Source: VRUE01 sp036276735 (GTDB lineage Bacteria; Actinomycetota; Thermoleophilia; Solirubrobacterales; 70-9). From it: a stretch of DNA of 64,000 bases. The position numbers and the translations under genes are program-made. Below, piece after piece: positions 1-7,568 of the stretch (position 1 is its first letter; each line of letters starts with the position of its first letter). Location: assembly GCA_036276735.1 (NCBI GenBank), contig DASUOH010000023.1:5557-69556 (forward strand). The letters are read 5' to 3'. A model generated the notes under the pieces. The model worked only from the letters and a program-made list of their open reading frames with translations, did no database searches and was not told the DNA's origin.

Positions 1-153
1 GCGGGCCTTGCAGCCCATCAGGAGGTCGAGGGAATGGGCCAGCACGGTCTTGCCGGCGCCGGTCTCCCCCGTGATCGCGTTCAACCCCTCGCCCAGCCGC
101 AGCTCCGCCCGCTCGATCAGCAGCAGGTTCTCGATCCGCAGCTCGCGCAGCAT
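1..153 (-). CDS. recN: DNA repair protein RecN, N-terminal fragment (cut by window start)
   Basis: Only the first 51 residues are in the window; the gene runs off the left edge. The visible part begins MLRELRIENLLLIERAEL and has a Walker A loop GETGAGKT at residues 29-36, as in the SMC-like ATPase head of RecN, which acts in recombinational repair of double-strand breaks. The ATG at 151-153 fits the usual RecN N-terminus. It lies downstream of nadK and tlyA on the same strand, the order common in Gram-positive bacteria. A generic SMC/AAA23 ATPase cannot be excluded from so short a piece, but the context supports RecN. Confidence 0.85.
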   Translation of the reverse strand, partial: MLRELRIENLLLIERAELRLGEGLNAITGETGAGKTVLAHSLDLLMGCKAR

Positions 154-207
154 GCGCCCTGTCTAGCACCTGGCCCGGCGGGTCTGAGGGCAGCTGGCCA
201 AGCAGAT

Positions 208-257
208 CAAGGACGCAGGGAGCGTGGCGTGCTTTGCACGCGAGCGACCGAGGACGC
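208..257. repeat. REP-like intergenic repeat, copy 1 (hairpin between AGGACGC direct repeats)
   Basis: A block CAAGGACGCAGGGAG is followed by a 22-base spacer containing the hairpin GCGTGC-TTT-GCACGC and then CGACCGAGGACGC. The same arrangement, with a different hairpin, occurs at 56679-56729. It sits just past the stop of nadK and before recN, so it may work as a 3' end or terminator structure, although it has no T-run. No ORF here looks real. Confidence 0.6.
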
Positions 258-280
258 AGATATGCGCCGGTCAGGTGGCC

Positions 281-1147
281 TCAGACGGCCAGGTGACCGA
301 ACTTCTCGCGAATCCGATGGTAGAAGCTCGTCCCGGGCAGCTGGGCGAGGCGGCCAGCCCCTTGCGCGAAGCGCACCTCCAGCTCGCCGCCGGAGGCGAG
401 CATCCCGGCCGGCTCCCCATCGACGGCGACGTCGACCGGCTGGCGCCCCCGCGCATTGCCGACGTGCAGGACGTCGCCGGGGGCGACGACGAGGGCGCGC
501 GCGGTCAGCGAATGGGGCGCGATGTAGCTGACGACGTACCCCTCGACGCCCCAGGCCAGTATCGGGCCCTGGTTGGCGAGGTTGTAGCCGGTGGAGCCGA
601 CAGGCGTGGCGGCGACCAGCCCGTCGCAGCGGACGTGCCCGACCTCCTCGCCGGCGATCTTGTAGCTGAGCTCGGCGACGCGGTCATGCGGGCGGCGGAT
701 GAAGCCGACGTCGTTGAGGGCAACCCGAGCCGTGCCGTCGACCTCCACCCGGAGCCCCGGCAGGTCGATCGCTTCCGTTTCCCCCTCGAAGGCGCGTCGC
801 ACCCCTTCATCGGCCGCGTCGCGCTCGACCGCCGCCAGGAAGCCGACGGTGCCGAAGTTGACCCCGAAGACTGGAACGCCGCTGCCGGCGAAATGGCGCA
901 GCGCGTGGAGGATCGAACCGTCGCCGCCGAGGACGACGCAGAGATCGGCCTGCTGGGGCAGCTGGTCGACCGGCTCGATGCCGGCGGCGGCCTCGCCGTG
1001 CTTTTCGAGCTCCTGGGCGGTTGCCACCAATCGCCAACCTGCGTCCACAGCAGCCGCTGCCACGAGACGAACGGCTTCGGTCGGGAAAGGCGGATGGGAG
1101 TGGCTGATCAGCGTCGCCACCCGTTCGGGCGCGCGCTCGCCGCTCAC
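281..1147 (-). CDS. nadK: NAD kinase
   Basis: ATP-dependent NAD kinase (288 aa, normal length), which phosphorylates NAD+ to NADP+ in the cytoplasm. The diagnostic GGDGS loop is at residues 74-78. Further family blocks are visible: FGVNFGTVGFL, LNDVGF and the glycine/threonine-rich TPVGSTGYNLANQGP that shapes the NAD site. The start ATG overlaps the tlyA stop by 4 bases (ATGA), indicating translational coupling. The order tlyA-nadK-recN is widespread in Gram-positive bacteria and supports the call. Confidence 0.95.
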   Translation of the reverse strand: MSGERAPERVATLISHSHPPFPTEAVRLVAAAAVDAGWRLVATAQELEKHGEAAAGIEPVDQLPQQADLCVVLGGDGSILHALRHFAGSGVPVFGVNFGTVGFLAAVERDAADEGVRRAFEGETEAIDLPGLRVEVDGTARVALNDVGFIRRPHDRVAELSYKIAGEEVGHVRCDGLVAATPVGSTGYNLANQGPILAWGVEGYVVSYIAPHSLTARALVVAPGDVLHVGNARGRQPVDVAVDGEPAGMLASGGELEVRFAQGAGRLAQLPGTSFYHRIREKFGHLAV

Positions 1148-1923
1148 GGGTCCACCTCAACCACCGCCGCCTCGAGGTCTGCGAGCGGCTCTCCGCCGCC
1201 GCACCAGACGAAGGTCTCGCGGTTGCCTTTCGGGCCGGGCAGGCCGGAGGAGGCGAAGCTGCGCACCGGCAGGCCGAGCTCCGCGGCGCAGCTCGCCACC
1301 GTCAGGATCGCCTCGCGGCGATCGGCGGCATCGCGGACGACACCCTTGCGCACCCGCTCGCGACCCAGCTCGAACTGCGGCTTCACCATCGCCAACACCT
1401 CGCCGCCCGGCGAGAGGCAGGCGGCCACGGCGGGCAGCACCTTGCGCAGCGAGATGAAGGAGAGGTCCATCGTCGCCAGGCTCGGCGCGAAGGGCAGGTC
1501 GGCGGGCTCCAGCTGACGCGCGTTCCGGCGCTCGACGACCACGACGCGCGGATCTTCCCTGAGGCGCAGGTCGAGCTGGCCGTAGGCGACGTCGACCGCC
1601 GCCACCCGGGTGGCGCCACGCTGCAAGAGGCAGTCGGTGAAACCGCCCGTCGAGGCGCCAACGTCGAGGCAGTCACGACCGTCGACGTCGACTGCCAGCG
1701 CCTCCAGCGCGTTGTCGAGCTTGATCCCGCCGCGCGAGACGAAGCGAGGGCCCTCGTCGACCAGCAGCTCGGCGTCAGGCTCGACGAGTTGGCTGGGTCG
1801 CAGGGCCACCGGGCCGTCGCGGCCCACCCGCACCTCACCCGCCCGCACGGCGCCCGCGGCTGCGGACCGCGATGGGAACAGCCCCCGCTCGGCCAGCACC
1901 GCGTCGATCCGCGTCTTCGTCAC
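1144..1923 (-). CDS. tlyA: TlyA family rRNA 2'-O-ribose methyltransferase
   Basis: 259 aa. An N-terminal S4 RNA-binding domain (about residues 4-60, RIDAVLAERGLFPSRSAA) is followed by an FtsJ/RrmJ-type SAM methyltransferase fold, with LDVGASTGGFTDCLLQRGA as the SAM-binding loop (about 87-105) and the later motifs VDVAYGQL and ATMDLSFISL. In mycobacteria TlyA methylates 16S and 23S rRNA and determines capreomycin susceptibility; older names call it hemolysin A. It is the first gene of the visible tlyA-nadK-recN unit and overlaps nadK by 4 bases. Confidence 0.93.
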   Translation of the reverse strand: MTKTRIDAVLAERGLFPSRSAAAGAVRAGEVRVGRDGPVALRPSQLVEPDAELLVDEGPRFVSRGGIKLDNALEALAVDVDGRDCLDVGASTGGFTDCLLQRGATRVAAVDVAYGQLDLRLREDPRVVVVERRNARQLEPADLPFAPSLATMDLSFISLRKVLPAVAACLSPGGEVLAMVKPQFELGRERVRKGVVRDAADRREAILTVASCAAELGLPVRSFASSGLPGPKGNRETFVWCGGGEPLADLEAAVVEVDP

Positions 1924-2248
1924 GCGAGAACCGTACCGCCGCCCCCTCGACGGTCTTGAATTCCCCCTTGCGAGATGTTTAGGCCCTCATTAGAATTGGG
2001 TAGCAGAATCGCTCAAAGGGGCGAGCCAGGCGCGAAGAGGCTCTGTGACTCGCCTCACACACAAATCGCACGTATGTTCGTACTCTGAATTCAAGGATTC
2101 GATCGAGAGGACGATTAAGCGACACGAAGACTTCTTGGCTGAACCCGGCGCCGCACAAATGGCTCCATCGCCTCCCAACGATGCAGCCCCAGCGGCATCA
2201 AACAGGGCTCACCTACCTCCCACGGATCCACATATATAGAGATACATA
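1924..2248. other. Gene-free stretch upstream of the left attachment repeat; probable body of an RNA gene
   Basis: No convincing protein gene is seen. The ORFs that cross it are short, lack a Shine-Dalgarno sequence and do not resemble known proteins. It is visibly more AT-rich than its surroundings around 1965-2120 and 2230-2250. The last 20-odd bases (TATAGAGATAC, about 2236-2246) match the sequence upstream of the related core at 12448-12474, which suggests that the 5' part of a structured RNA lies here. The element's left repeat starts at the right end of this stretch. Confidence 0.4.
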
Positions 2249-2312
2249 TCTCTCCTCCCTGTAGTAACCCCAGAAACGCCTCGCCTCCCCCGGCGGGGCG
2301 TTTTCTGTTGGG
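2249..2312. repeat. Left attachment site (attL), 64-bp direct repeat
   Basis: The 64 bases here are identical to 10122-10185 in the same orientation; the sequences diverge immediately on both sides. The interval between them holds an integrase, excisionase-like and replication-relaxation genes, as expected for an integrated element of about 7.9 kb. The repeat includes the RNA-like core CCCTGTAGTAACCCC and the terminator. Confidence 0.9.
2275..2305 (+). terminator. Intrinsic terminator within the left attachment repeat
   Basis: AACGCCTCGCC pairs with GGCGGGGCGTT over 11 bp with one G-U pair, a six-base loop, and then TTTTC. The duplicate copy is at 10148-10178 in the right repeat. Confidence 0.8.
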
Positions 2313-2387
2313 CGGGGCTCTAGCAAGCGGAATATGCGCACTCCGCGCGGCGGCTAGGTCGGCAACCGTGGCGCTCGCTCGGCGCTC

Positions 2388-2415
2388 GTGCCACAGTCGG
2401 TGCCACGGTCAGACA
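2388..2415. repeat. Arm-type integrase binding repeat, left end
   Basis: Two tandem 12-mers, GTGCCACAGTCG and GTGCCACGGTCA, followed by GACA. The same 28 bases recur with one mismatch at 10007-10034, near the other end and in the same orientation. The distances to the cores are 75 and 87 bp. Paired short repeats flanking the core are what arm-binding domains of tyrosine integrases recognise; this role is inferred. Confidence 0.7.
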
Positions 2416-2461
2416 GCGGGTCACGCAAGGGGCGGGGGCCTGCCGGTTGCCCGCAGGGCGA

Positions 2462-3553
2462 CTAGATCGACGGCTCCCCATCCTCTGCTTCTGGATTGAC
2501 CAAGACGACGACCTCTGGGTCGATCCCGTCGGCAAAAAGAAGTTGTGGGACCCCGCCGCTGCCGCCAGCGAGTTCGACCTGAACCTTGGCTTGACGAAAT
2601 GCCTCCGCTACCGAAAGGCCGAAGCCGAGCGAGTTATAGAACTGGCCAGCAAAAACCTTTGCGTCCTCGTCGTCGATCGCCGTATCCATGCCAATCGCAA
2701 GTTCGACATGCTCAACCGCCACCTCAGCCTGAGCGGCAGAGTCGCAACTATTGAAGACAATCAGCCGAACGCCGCCAGCAGCGGCCTCAAGAAGGCGTCC
2801 GAGCAACGCATTGTCGAGCATCTGAGTGTTTCCGTCCGCGTCCTCGAAGGCAAGCGCGCTGTCGCTGCCGTGGCCGCTGAAATGGAGAATCGTGGGGCGT
2901 ACTTCATTGATGTCATCGAGTAGATCCGGGAGCTGTCTGGCCATGTGCGGACGAAAATAGATTGAGTCGCGGTACTCGGATGACCGGACCCGCTTTTCGA
3001 TCTCGCGGGTCTCTTTGTCCAGCCTCAGAGTTGGCTGATCATCGGGGCTGGACGCAAGAAAAAGAACTGCCACCTCGGCAGGAGCTGCGAGGCGGCTCTC
3101 CTCTTCAAGGCGTTTCTCAAGCTCGCTTATCTTTTGATCCTGCTCGGCCTCACGGCGGTCACGACGCGCTTCTGCCGTGCGTTGGGCTTGTTCGTCTCGC
3201 TGGCGTCGAGAGGCTTCGGCGCGCTCCTCCTGACGGCGACGCTGCTCGTCCTGGCGCTTTTTCTGATCCTCGGCACGCTCCTCCCGCTTGCGCTCGGACG
3301 CTTCCTCGCTGCGAAGCTTTTCTTCCGCTTTCCCGACTTTCTCACGCGCCTTGCCCGTGTCTTCCAGCCGCTTGGCAGCATCCGTTCGTGCGCGGGCTAG
3401 CTGACTTTGCTTGCCTTCAGCCTGGCGGAGGTAGCTGCGTACCTGGGAATCTGACTTGGACTTCGCAGCGCGTCCTTCCAGTTTGGTGACTTCGTTTTCC
3501 AGAGTCGATTGCTTCTTGACCGCAGCGGCGTGGCGTTTTAACGGCAGCATCAA
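2462..3553 (-). CDS. CHAT-domain (caspase-like) protein with long N-terminal coiled coil
   Basis: As read from the TTG at 3553 the protein has 363 aa. Residues about 10-155 are almost entirely charged heptad-rich helix (Glu/Arg/Lys/Gln). From about 160 a CHAT protease-like domain follows: VLFLASSP, the catalytic-His block HFSGHG (224-229, His228) and the catalytic-Cys block VFNSCDS (Cys270). Coiled-coil plus CHAT proteins of this kind occur in actinobacteria and are suspected to be stress or defence proteases; no substrate is known for this one. The true start may be the ATG at 3602, 14 bases after the integrase stop. Its frame (MSSWSARQALKQAQRN...) would join this one if a single A were removed from the AAAA run near 3537-3540. 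It is the last gene of the leftward element operon. Confidence 0.8.
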   Translation of the reverse strand: MMLPLKRHAAAVKKQSTLENEVTKLEGRAAKSKSDSQVRSYLRQAEGKQSQLARARTDAAKRLEDTGKAREKVGKAEEKLRSEEASERKREERAEDQKKRQDEQRRRQEERAEASRRQRDEQAQRTAEARRDRREAEQDQKISELEKRLEEESRLAAPAEVAVLFLASSPDDQPTLRLDKETREIEKRVRSSEYRDSIYFRPHMARQLPDLLDDINEVRPTILHFSGHGSDSALAFEDADGNTQMLDNALLGRLLEAAAGGVRLIVFNSCDSAAQAEVAVEHVELAIGMDTAIDDEDAKVFAGQFYNSLGFGLSVAEAFRQAKVQVELAGGSGGVPQLLFADGIDPEVVVLVNPEAEDGEPSI

Positions 3554-3615
3554 GATTGCGCTGCGCCTGCTTCAGTGCCTGTCGAGCGCTCCAAGAGGAC
3601 ATCTCGCCAGCTACG

Positions 3616-4836
3616 CTAACGAGATCGTGGGTGGCGTGTTTTTGGTACGTCTTTGAGATAGACATCCATGCGCCGCCGCACCTCGTCGCGGCTGCCTGGG
3701 ACAGGTGTCCGTAAACGTCGAAGGTCGTTTCGATTTTCGAGTGGCCCATGAACTCCTGGATCGCCTTCGGGTTCGCGCCCGAGTCAATCAGCAGTGAAGC
3801 GAAGGTATGGCGGCAGTGGTGCAGGGTGATCGGGTCGAGCAGGACGGGCTCGCTGCCCGCCTCCTGCGCAGCGGCCCGCTCCCGCTCGTTCGCCTTTCGC
3901 CACGCTCGCTTGGCCCGTCCGTCAACGGTCGCGGCGTAGAACGCCTCGACGGTCGTGCGGCCGAACACCAAGTCCTCCCCGCTCCGGCCGCTTCTGCGTA
4001 GATGCCCATCAAGGTAGCCGCGCAGGATCGACAACAAGGGGACGCCGCGACTCCCTGCGCGTGACTTCGGCTCGATCACGCCCTCGACCTGATCCCAGCC
4101 GCGCTCGACGGCGATCAGGTTTCCCGCCAGGTCAATGTCGCAAACGCGCAGAGCCTGCAACTCCCCCCGCCGCAGACCGGCATAGAACGCAGTGGCCCAC
4201 ACCGGGCGATCATCGGCCGGAAGCGCCGCCAGCAATGCCGCCGCTTCGGCCGCCGAGGCAATTCCGCGTCGGCCGCTTGGAGTCGCCATTGGGGAGGTCG
4301 ATCCGTTCGGAGGGGTTGCAGGTCAACTCGTCGCGGTTGATTTCCCAGCGGTAGAAGGCCTGGATCGGATTTAGGACGTTGCTGACGGTGCCCGACGACA
4401 GTCCCGAAGCCAACAGCTCGTCGGCAAAGCCCTGAAGCTCGCGGCGCTGAAGATTGCCGACCTTGATGCCAGCGACCCCGGAGCCCTCGATGTGGACTCG
4501 CAAGGCGCGCTCGTAGGAGCGAACCGTGTTCGGCTTGTAGCGCTCGCGGCCCTTCGGGCGAACCTGCCCCGCCTCCATCCCCCGGACGAACTCGCTTAGC
4601 GCCTCGGAGAGCGTGCGTCCATCGCGCGACCGTCCCCTCAGCTCCCCATGCTCAACCGCGCGGATGGCATCTGAACGCCAGCCCTTGGCTTCGGACTCAC
4701 GCGGGAAGGACTTCGTGATCCGCCTGCCCTCCCGCGCGAGATAGACGGAGGCCTCCCAGCCCGCATTGCAGTTGCAACGCCCGCCCTGCGGTGCGCGACA
4801 ACCCTTGGAGCGCCGCTTGCGGATGCCTTCCGCCAT
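3616..4836 (-). pseudogene. int: Tyrosine site-specific integrase, disrupted by two single-base frameshifts
   Basis: Two overlapping frames together make a complete tyrosine recombinase of about 405 residues. The first (4836 down to about 4265) has the N-terminal arm-binding and SAM-like core-binding domains. The second (about 4265 to about 3690) carries the catalytic set: Arg in AGLRRGELQALR, Lys in IEPKSRAGSRG, the HHCRH box, the GHS box and the Tyr in DVYGHL. A further shift is needed near 3690 to read the natural tail RDEVRRRMDVYLKDVPKT, ending at the TAG at 3616-3618. Both shifts correspond to one missing G in a short G run. The start ATG overlaps the upstream regulator stop (TGATG). Either the gene is decayed or the assembly has indels; the protein family is not in doubt. 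Confidence 0.85.
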
Positions 4837-5090
4837 CAGTCCTCACCGCCCGTGAAGTGCCCCAGGTGCGTGCGACCAGGGTCCCAACCGATCCCATCGA
4901 GCAGATCGCCGGGAGGAATGTCCAGCGAGCCTGCGAGTTTGACCAGCGTGTCTACGCGACACATCCGTTCGCCGCGCTCGATCAGGCCGACAGCCGTGCG
5001 GTGCAGGGAGGCCATCACCGCCAGCTCTTCCTGGGAGAGCTTGGCGCGCCTGCGGCAGTAGGCGAGGTTCGCCAAGCTGGTCTGCCACAA
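4836..5090 (-). CDS. XRE-family helix-turn-helix regulator, coupled to integrase
   Basis: 84 aa, a single Cro/C1-type HTH: LSQEELAVMASLHRTAVGLIE spans the two DNA-reading helices and is followed by the C-terminal block LVKLAGSLDIPPGDLLDGIGW. It is clearly a paralog of the next gene upstream (shared SLHRT, DTLVKLAG/DTVVKLAG and LLDG). Its stop overlaps the integrase start (TGATG), so it is co-translated with the recombinase and may regulate integration or excision. Confidence 0.85.
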   Translation of the reverse strand: MWQTSLANLAYCRRRAKLSQEELAVMASLHRTAVGLIERGERMCRVDTLVKLAGSLDIPPGDLLDGIGWDPGRTHLGHFTGGED

Positions 5091-5093
5091 CCA

Positions 5094-5369
5094 TCAGCCC
5101 TCCCCAATCGAGAACTCACCAGGACGGAAATCACCCGGCTTCCAAGCCATGCCGTCGAGAAGGCTTCCCGGAGGCACCCCCAACGCACCCGCGAGCTTGA
5201 CCACCGTGTCGATCCGCGCGAGTCGTATTTCCCGCTCCAACTGGCCGACCTCGGTGCGGTGCAGAGAGGCGCGAAAGCCGACCTCTTCCTGAGAGAGTTT
5301 GGCTCGGTCGCGGGCACGGACGAGGTTCACGCCGAACACCTGGGCAATCTCGATACCTGCCGCCACCAT
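5094..5369 (-). CDS. XRE-family helix-turn-helix regulator (second copy)
   Basis: 91 aa with one Cro/C1 HTH (LSQEEVGFRASLHRTEVGQLE) and the same C-terminal block as its downstream neighbour (VVKLAGALGVPPGSLLDGMAW). The two genes are 3 bases apart and arose by tandem duplication. This copy carries about 15 extra N-terminal residues (VAAGIEIAQVFG). Its start overlaps the stop of the preceding gene (TGATG). Probable element-encoded transcription regulator; the operator is unknown. Confidence 0.83.
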   Translation of the reverse strand: MVAAGIEIAQVFGVNLVRARDRAKLSQEEVGFRASLHRTEVGQLEREIRLARIDTVVKLAGALGVPPGSLLDGMAWKPGDFRPGEFSIGEG

Positions 5370-5728
5370 CAGGCCGCCCCCCTCGATCCTCCGACCTGCA
5401 CCAGCAGGCCGTACAGCGCCTCGTGCTCGGAGACGACGCGCTCGTGCTCATTCGCGGCGTCGATCGTCTGCGCGAGGTCGCGCAGGATGGTCCGCACATC
5501 GTCGTCGGGAGCGATCACCAGCTCGTCCAGCGCCACGAGCAGCCGCCCATAGGCAGCCTCTTCGCGGCGCAGGCGCGTCGGATCGCCTAGCTGCTTCGGG
5601 TAGTTCGCCAGCTCGTCCTTGATGCCGTCCTGCGCCATGCGGAAGACGCTGCGCAGAAAGCGGACCTGGTCGGCCGTGATCTTGAGGGCAACGGCTGCGC
5701 CGCGACCCATAGGGTTCTCGCTAGCCAT
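5369..5728 (-). CDS. Hypothetical element protein, helical
   Basis: 119 aa, not recognised. The sequence is predicted to be mostly helical and acidic (ALDELVIAPDDDVRTILRDLAQTI), with no signal peptide, membrane segment or known motif. It is translationally coupled to the first XRE gene (TGATG overlap) and belongs to the same leftward operon. Codon use matches its neighbours, so it is likely a real gene; function unknown. Confidence 0.7.
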   Translation of the reverse strand: MASENPMGRGAAVALKITADQVRFLRSVFRMAQDGIKDELANYPKQLGDPTRLRREEAAYGRLLVALDELVIAPDDDVRTILRDLAQTIDAANEHERVVSEHEALYGLLVQVGGSRGAA

Positions 5729-5812
5729 GAGGAGTTCGTAGCACGGCGGGTCGCCGCTTTTTGGTTCTGGTGGCGAGGTTAGCAGGCTTGGTGAGAAATA
5801 ATCACCAAACGA

Positions 5813-6013
5813 CTACTTGCCCTGAATGATCTGGAGCACGCGGGTGTGGTGCAGATCGACCTCTTCGCCAATGTCGCGCAGCGTGAGCCCGGCTTTCTGT
5901 GCCTCCGCGAATGCCTTGCGTCGCGCCTCTTGGGCTGCGTTCTGATCGCGCTCGAACTTCGCCTGCGCGGCCCGCACCGCGCGACGCGCTTTCTCGCCTT
6001 TGGCGTCAGCCAT
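5813..6013 (-). CDS. Small helix-turn-helix protein
   Basis: 66 aa. A charged N-terminal helix (KGEKARRAVRAAQAKFERDQ) precedes a short HTH-like block, AGLTLRDIGEEVDLHHTRVLQ, resembling sigma-region-4 or resolvase-type helices. Small proteins of this type are common in actinobacterial mobile elements. It lies between the hypothetical gene and the excisionase-like gene on the same strand. DNA binding is inferred from the motif only. Confidence 0.7.
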   Translation of the reverse strand: MADAKGEKARRAVRAAQAKFERDQNAAQEARRKAFAEAQKAGLTLRDIGEEVDLHHTRVLQIIQGK

Positions 6014-6023
6014 GACCGGCAGC

Positions 6024-6251
6024 CTAGAAGCTCGTCCACGTCACGGTCCTCCCAGTAACTCGCTCGGCGTTCTCCGCCGTCCAGCGCTCAAGCTCGCTGA
6101 CCGGCACGAGCCGCTTGCGGCCACGGCGCACCAAGCGCAGCTCCGGCGCGACGTTGGCATTAAAGAAATCCAGCCCGACCCCGATGGCCGCTGCCGCCTC
6201 GGGCGGGGAGAGGGCAATGCGGGGGATCGAGACTGCGAGCTTCTTGCTCAT
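6024..6251 (-). CDS. Excisionase-like (winged HTH / MerR-type) protein
   Basis: 75 aa. IALSPPEAAAAIGVGLDFFN resembles the HTH of excisionases and AlpA-like proteins, and LRLVRRGRKRLVPVSELERW is the typical wing and second helix. Such proteins bend DNA at attachment sites and direct the integrase toward excision. The start ATG overlaps the stop of the replication-relaxation gene (ATGA). The pairing with an integrase in one operon supports the call. I chose the internal ATG at 6251 because the longer reading frame runs antisense-like through the upstream gene. Confidence 0.75.
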   Translation of the reverse strand: MSKKLAVSIPRIALSPPEAAAAIGVGLDFFNANVAPELRLVRRGRKRLVPVSELERWTAENAERVTGRTVTWTSF

Positions 6252-7165
6252 CGTCCCTCGGCTTGATCCCCGTCGTCCGCCTCGCCGAGCCAGTCCACCG
6301 ACCGGCCAGGCTCGCCGACCTTTTGAAAGATTGGGGCGAAGGGCCCGCGCTCCGTCAGATCGTCCAAGAGGCAAAAGGAGATCGTCACGCCGCCGTAGAT
6401 GCGCGATAGCTCCGGGTTGTCGTCCAGTAGCACGAGCGCGATGCTTCGCCGACGAAGGAGCGTCTTGCGCGAGGCACCGGCCAGGACGCAGAGGACAGGC
6501 GGGAAGGTCGGGTAGTGGCTGCGCCACAACGACTTGCCGCCTTTGTCGCGGGCGCGGAGAAGGCGGCCATAGCGCGCCAACTCTGCGACGAGGCGTTCGA
6601 CTGAGAGCGTGGCGCGGTCCAGCTCCACGAAGCGCTGCTCAAAGACGAAGTGCTCCTGCTCGGTGCGCACGTAGCTCAGCACGGCGTCGGCGATCAGCGT
6701 CCGGCGAGCGCTGCCGCGACCGCGGTTGAGGGGATGGGCGATCTCGTGCCGCCAGGAGAGCGGGCCGAATTCCTCGTGCCTCTCTCGCGCCTCCCGCAGG
6801 AAGCTGATCCCGACCTCGTTGACTCCGATGGTGTGGGCGCGCAGCGGCCCCGCCGCTTGCTCCGGGCTGAGGACCTTCGGACGGTGCTCCACCTCGCCGG
6901 CGTCGAGCGCCAAGTCAGCGCCGCGCTCAGTCAGGAAGTAGAGGCGGCGGGGAGCGCGGCGTGCTTCGACGTAGGCGACGAGGCCCGCACGCACCAGGTA
7001 GGCGATGACCTGCTGAGCGCGGCGCAGGCCGCGATCCGGGAAGTGGATCGCGCGGACCTGGGCGGCGGAGAGGATGCGATGCTCGCCAAGCGAGGCAAGC
7101 ACCTCGGCGGTCGCCTCGGGCAGCCGCAGCTTCGCTGCCGCCTTCCAACTCACGCTGACCTCCAA
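6248..7165 (-). CDS. Replication-relaxation family protein
   Basis: 305 aa, similar to the replication-relaxation family found on actinobacterial plasmids and integrative elements. A winged-helix N-terminus (LASLGEHRILSAAQVRAIHFPD, then LVRAGLVAYVEARR, RRLYFLTERG) is followed by a nuclease-like region: VLSPEQAAGPLRAHTIGVNE, LIADAVLSYVRTEQEHFVFEQ (an E/D-rich PD-(D/E)xK-like pattern) and LARYGRLL. It is the first gene of the leftward operon and faces the repeat-rich region at 7168-7608. A role in element replication or relaxation is by family name; the biochemistry is not established. Confidence 0.75.
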   Translation of the reverse strand: MEVSVSWKAAAKLRLPEATAEVLASLGEHRILSAAQVRAIHFPDRGLRRAQQVIAYLVRAGLVAYVEARRAPRRLYFLTERGADLALDAGEVEHRPKVLSPEQAAGPLRAHTIGVNEVGISFLREARERHEEFGPLSWRHEIAHPLNRGRGSARRTLIADAVLSYVRTEQEHFVFEQRFVELDRATLSVERLVAELARYGRLLRARDKGGKSLWRSHYPTFPPVLCVLAGASRKTLLRRRSIALVLLDDNPELSRIYGGVTISFCLLDDLTERGPFAPIFQKVGEPGRSVDWLGEADDGDQAEGR

Positions 7166-7167
7166 AC

Positions 7168-7527
7168 GGCGAAGCGCTGCGAAGCCAGCGCGGAGCCAGT
7201 CATCGACTGTGGAAGCGGAGTTACCAGCAACAAGGCGATTTCGGTCGCCGAGGTGATGGGGAAGCGCTGTGGAGCCAGCGCGGAGGCGATAGCGCAGGCG
7301 TCGAGTGCAAGGGACGCGGAGAAGATCGAGAGGGTGACGACTAGGACCGCGACGATGCTTTGACCCGGGGGTGCAGTAGGAATGTCGGCAAACCGCCAGC
7401 GCCGCAAACGGCGCTGCGATGGGCTTTGGCCCCCCTTAGGGCTAGTCGAGCCGCGAAGCGACAGGGGAAGCGACAGGCGCAGCCACCGCCGAAGCGGAAG
7501 GCGAAGCGGCGAAGCAGATTCTGGCTC
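7168..7527. repeat. Region of repeated GAAGCG motifs
   Basis: Two 25-base near-copies (GAAGCGCTGCGAAGCCAGCG and GAAGCGCTGTGGAGCCAGCG plus GGAG) start at about 7168 and 7260. GAAGCGACAGG is repeated at about 7456 and 7467, and GAAGCGG or GAAGCAG recurs at about 7493-7520. There is no convincing gene between 7166 and 7751. The region lies between the divergent replication-relaxation and ArsR genes, so it may hold promoters and an origin-like or regulator-binding array. The function is inferred. Confidence 0.5.
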
Positions 7528-7568
7528 CATGTTTAAGGGAGCACCGAGCCGCCAATGTGGTCCCCCCT

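Larger units (their letters stand above)
2231..2312 (+). ncRNA. Candidate structured RNA 3' region with terminator (copy A; integration target)
   Basis: The stretch CATATATAGAGATAC, then a pyrimidine-rich tract, then CCCTGTAGTAACCCCAGAAA closely matches 12427-12474, which lies outside the element and 2.3 kb beyond its right end. In this copy AGAGATA-CA-TATCTCT forms a 7-bp hairpin. It ends in a strong intrinsic terminator. Integration at the 3' end of an RNA gene is typical for tyrosine integrases, so the element probably targeted this RNA and left its 5' side intact. The RNA's family, 5' end and function are unknown. Confidence 0.45.

Noticed and set aside
2045..2239. 64-codon frame upstream of the left attachment repeat
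   Set aside because: No ribosome binding site, no recognisable sequence, and it lies in the stretch better explained as part of an RNA gene.
3616..4836. Programmed ribosomal frameshifting to make the integrase
   Set aside because: No canonical X-XXY-YYZ slippery heptamer or adjacent pseudoknot was seen at either break, and two independent shifts would be needed.
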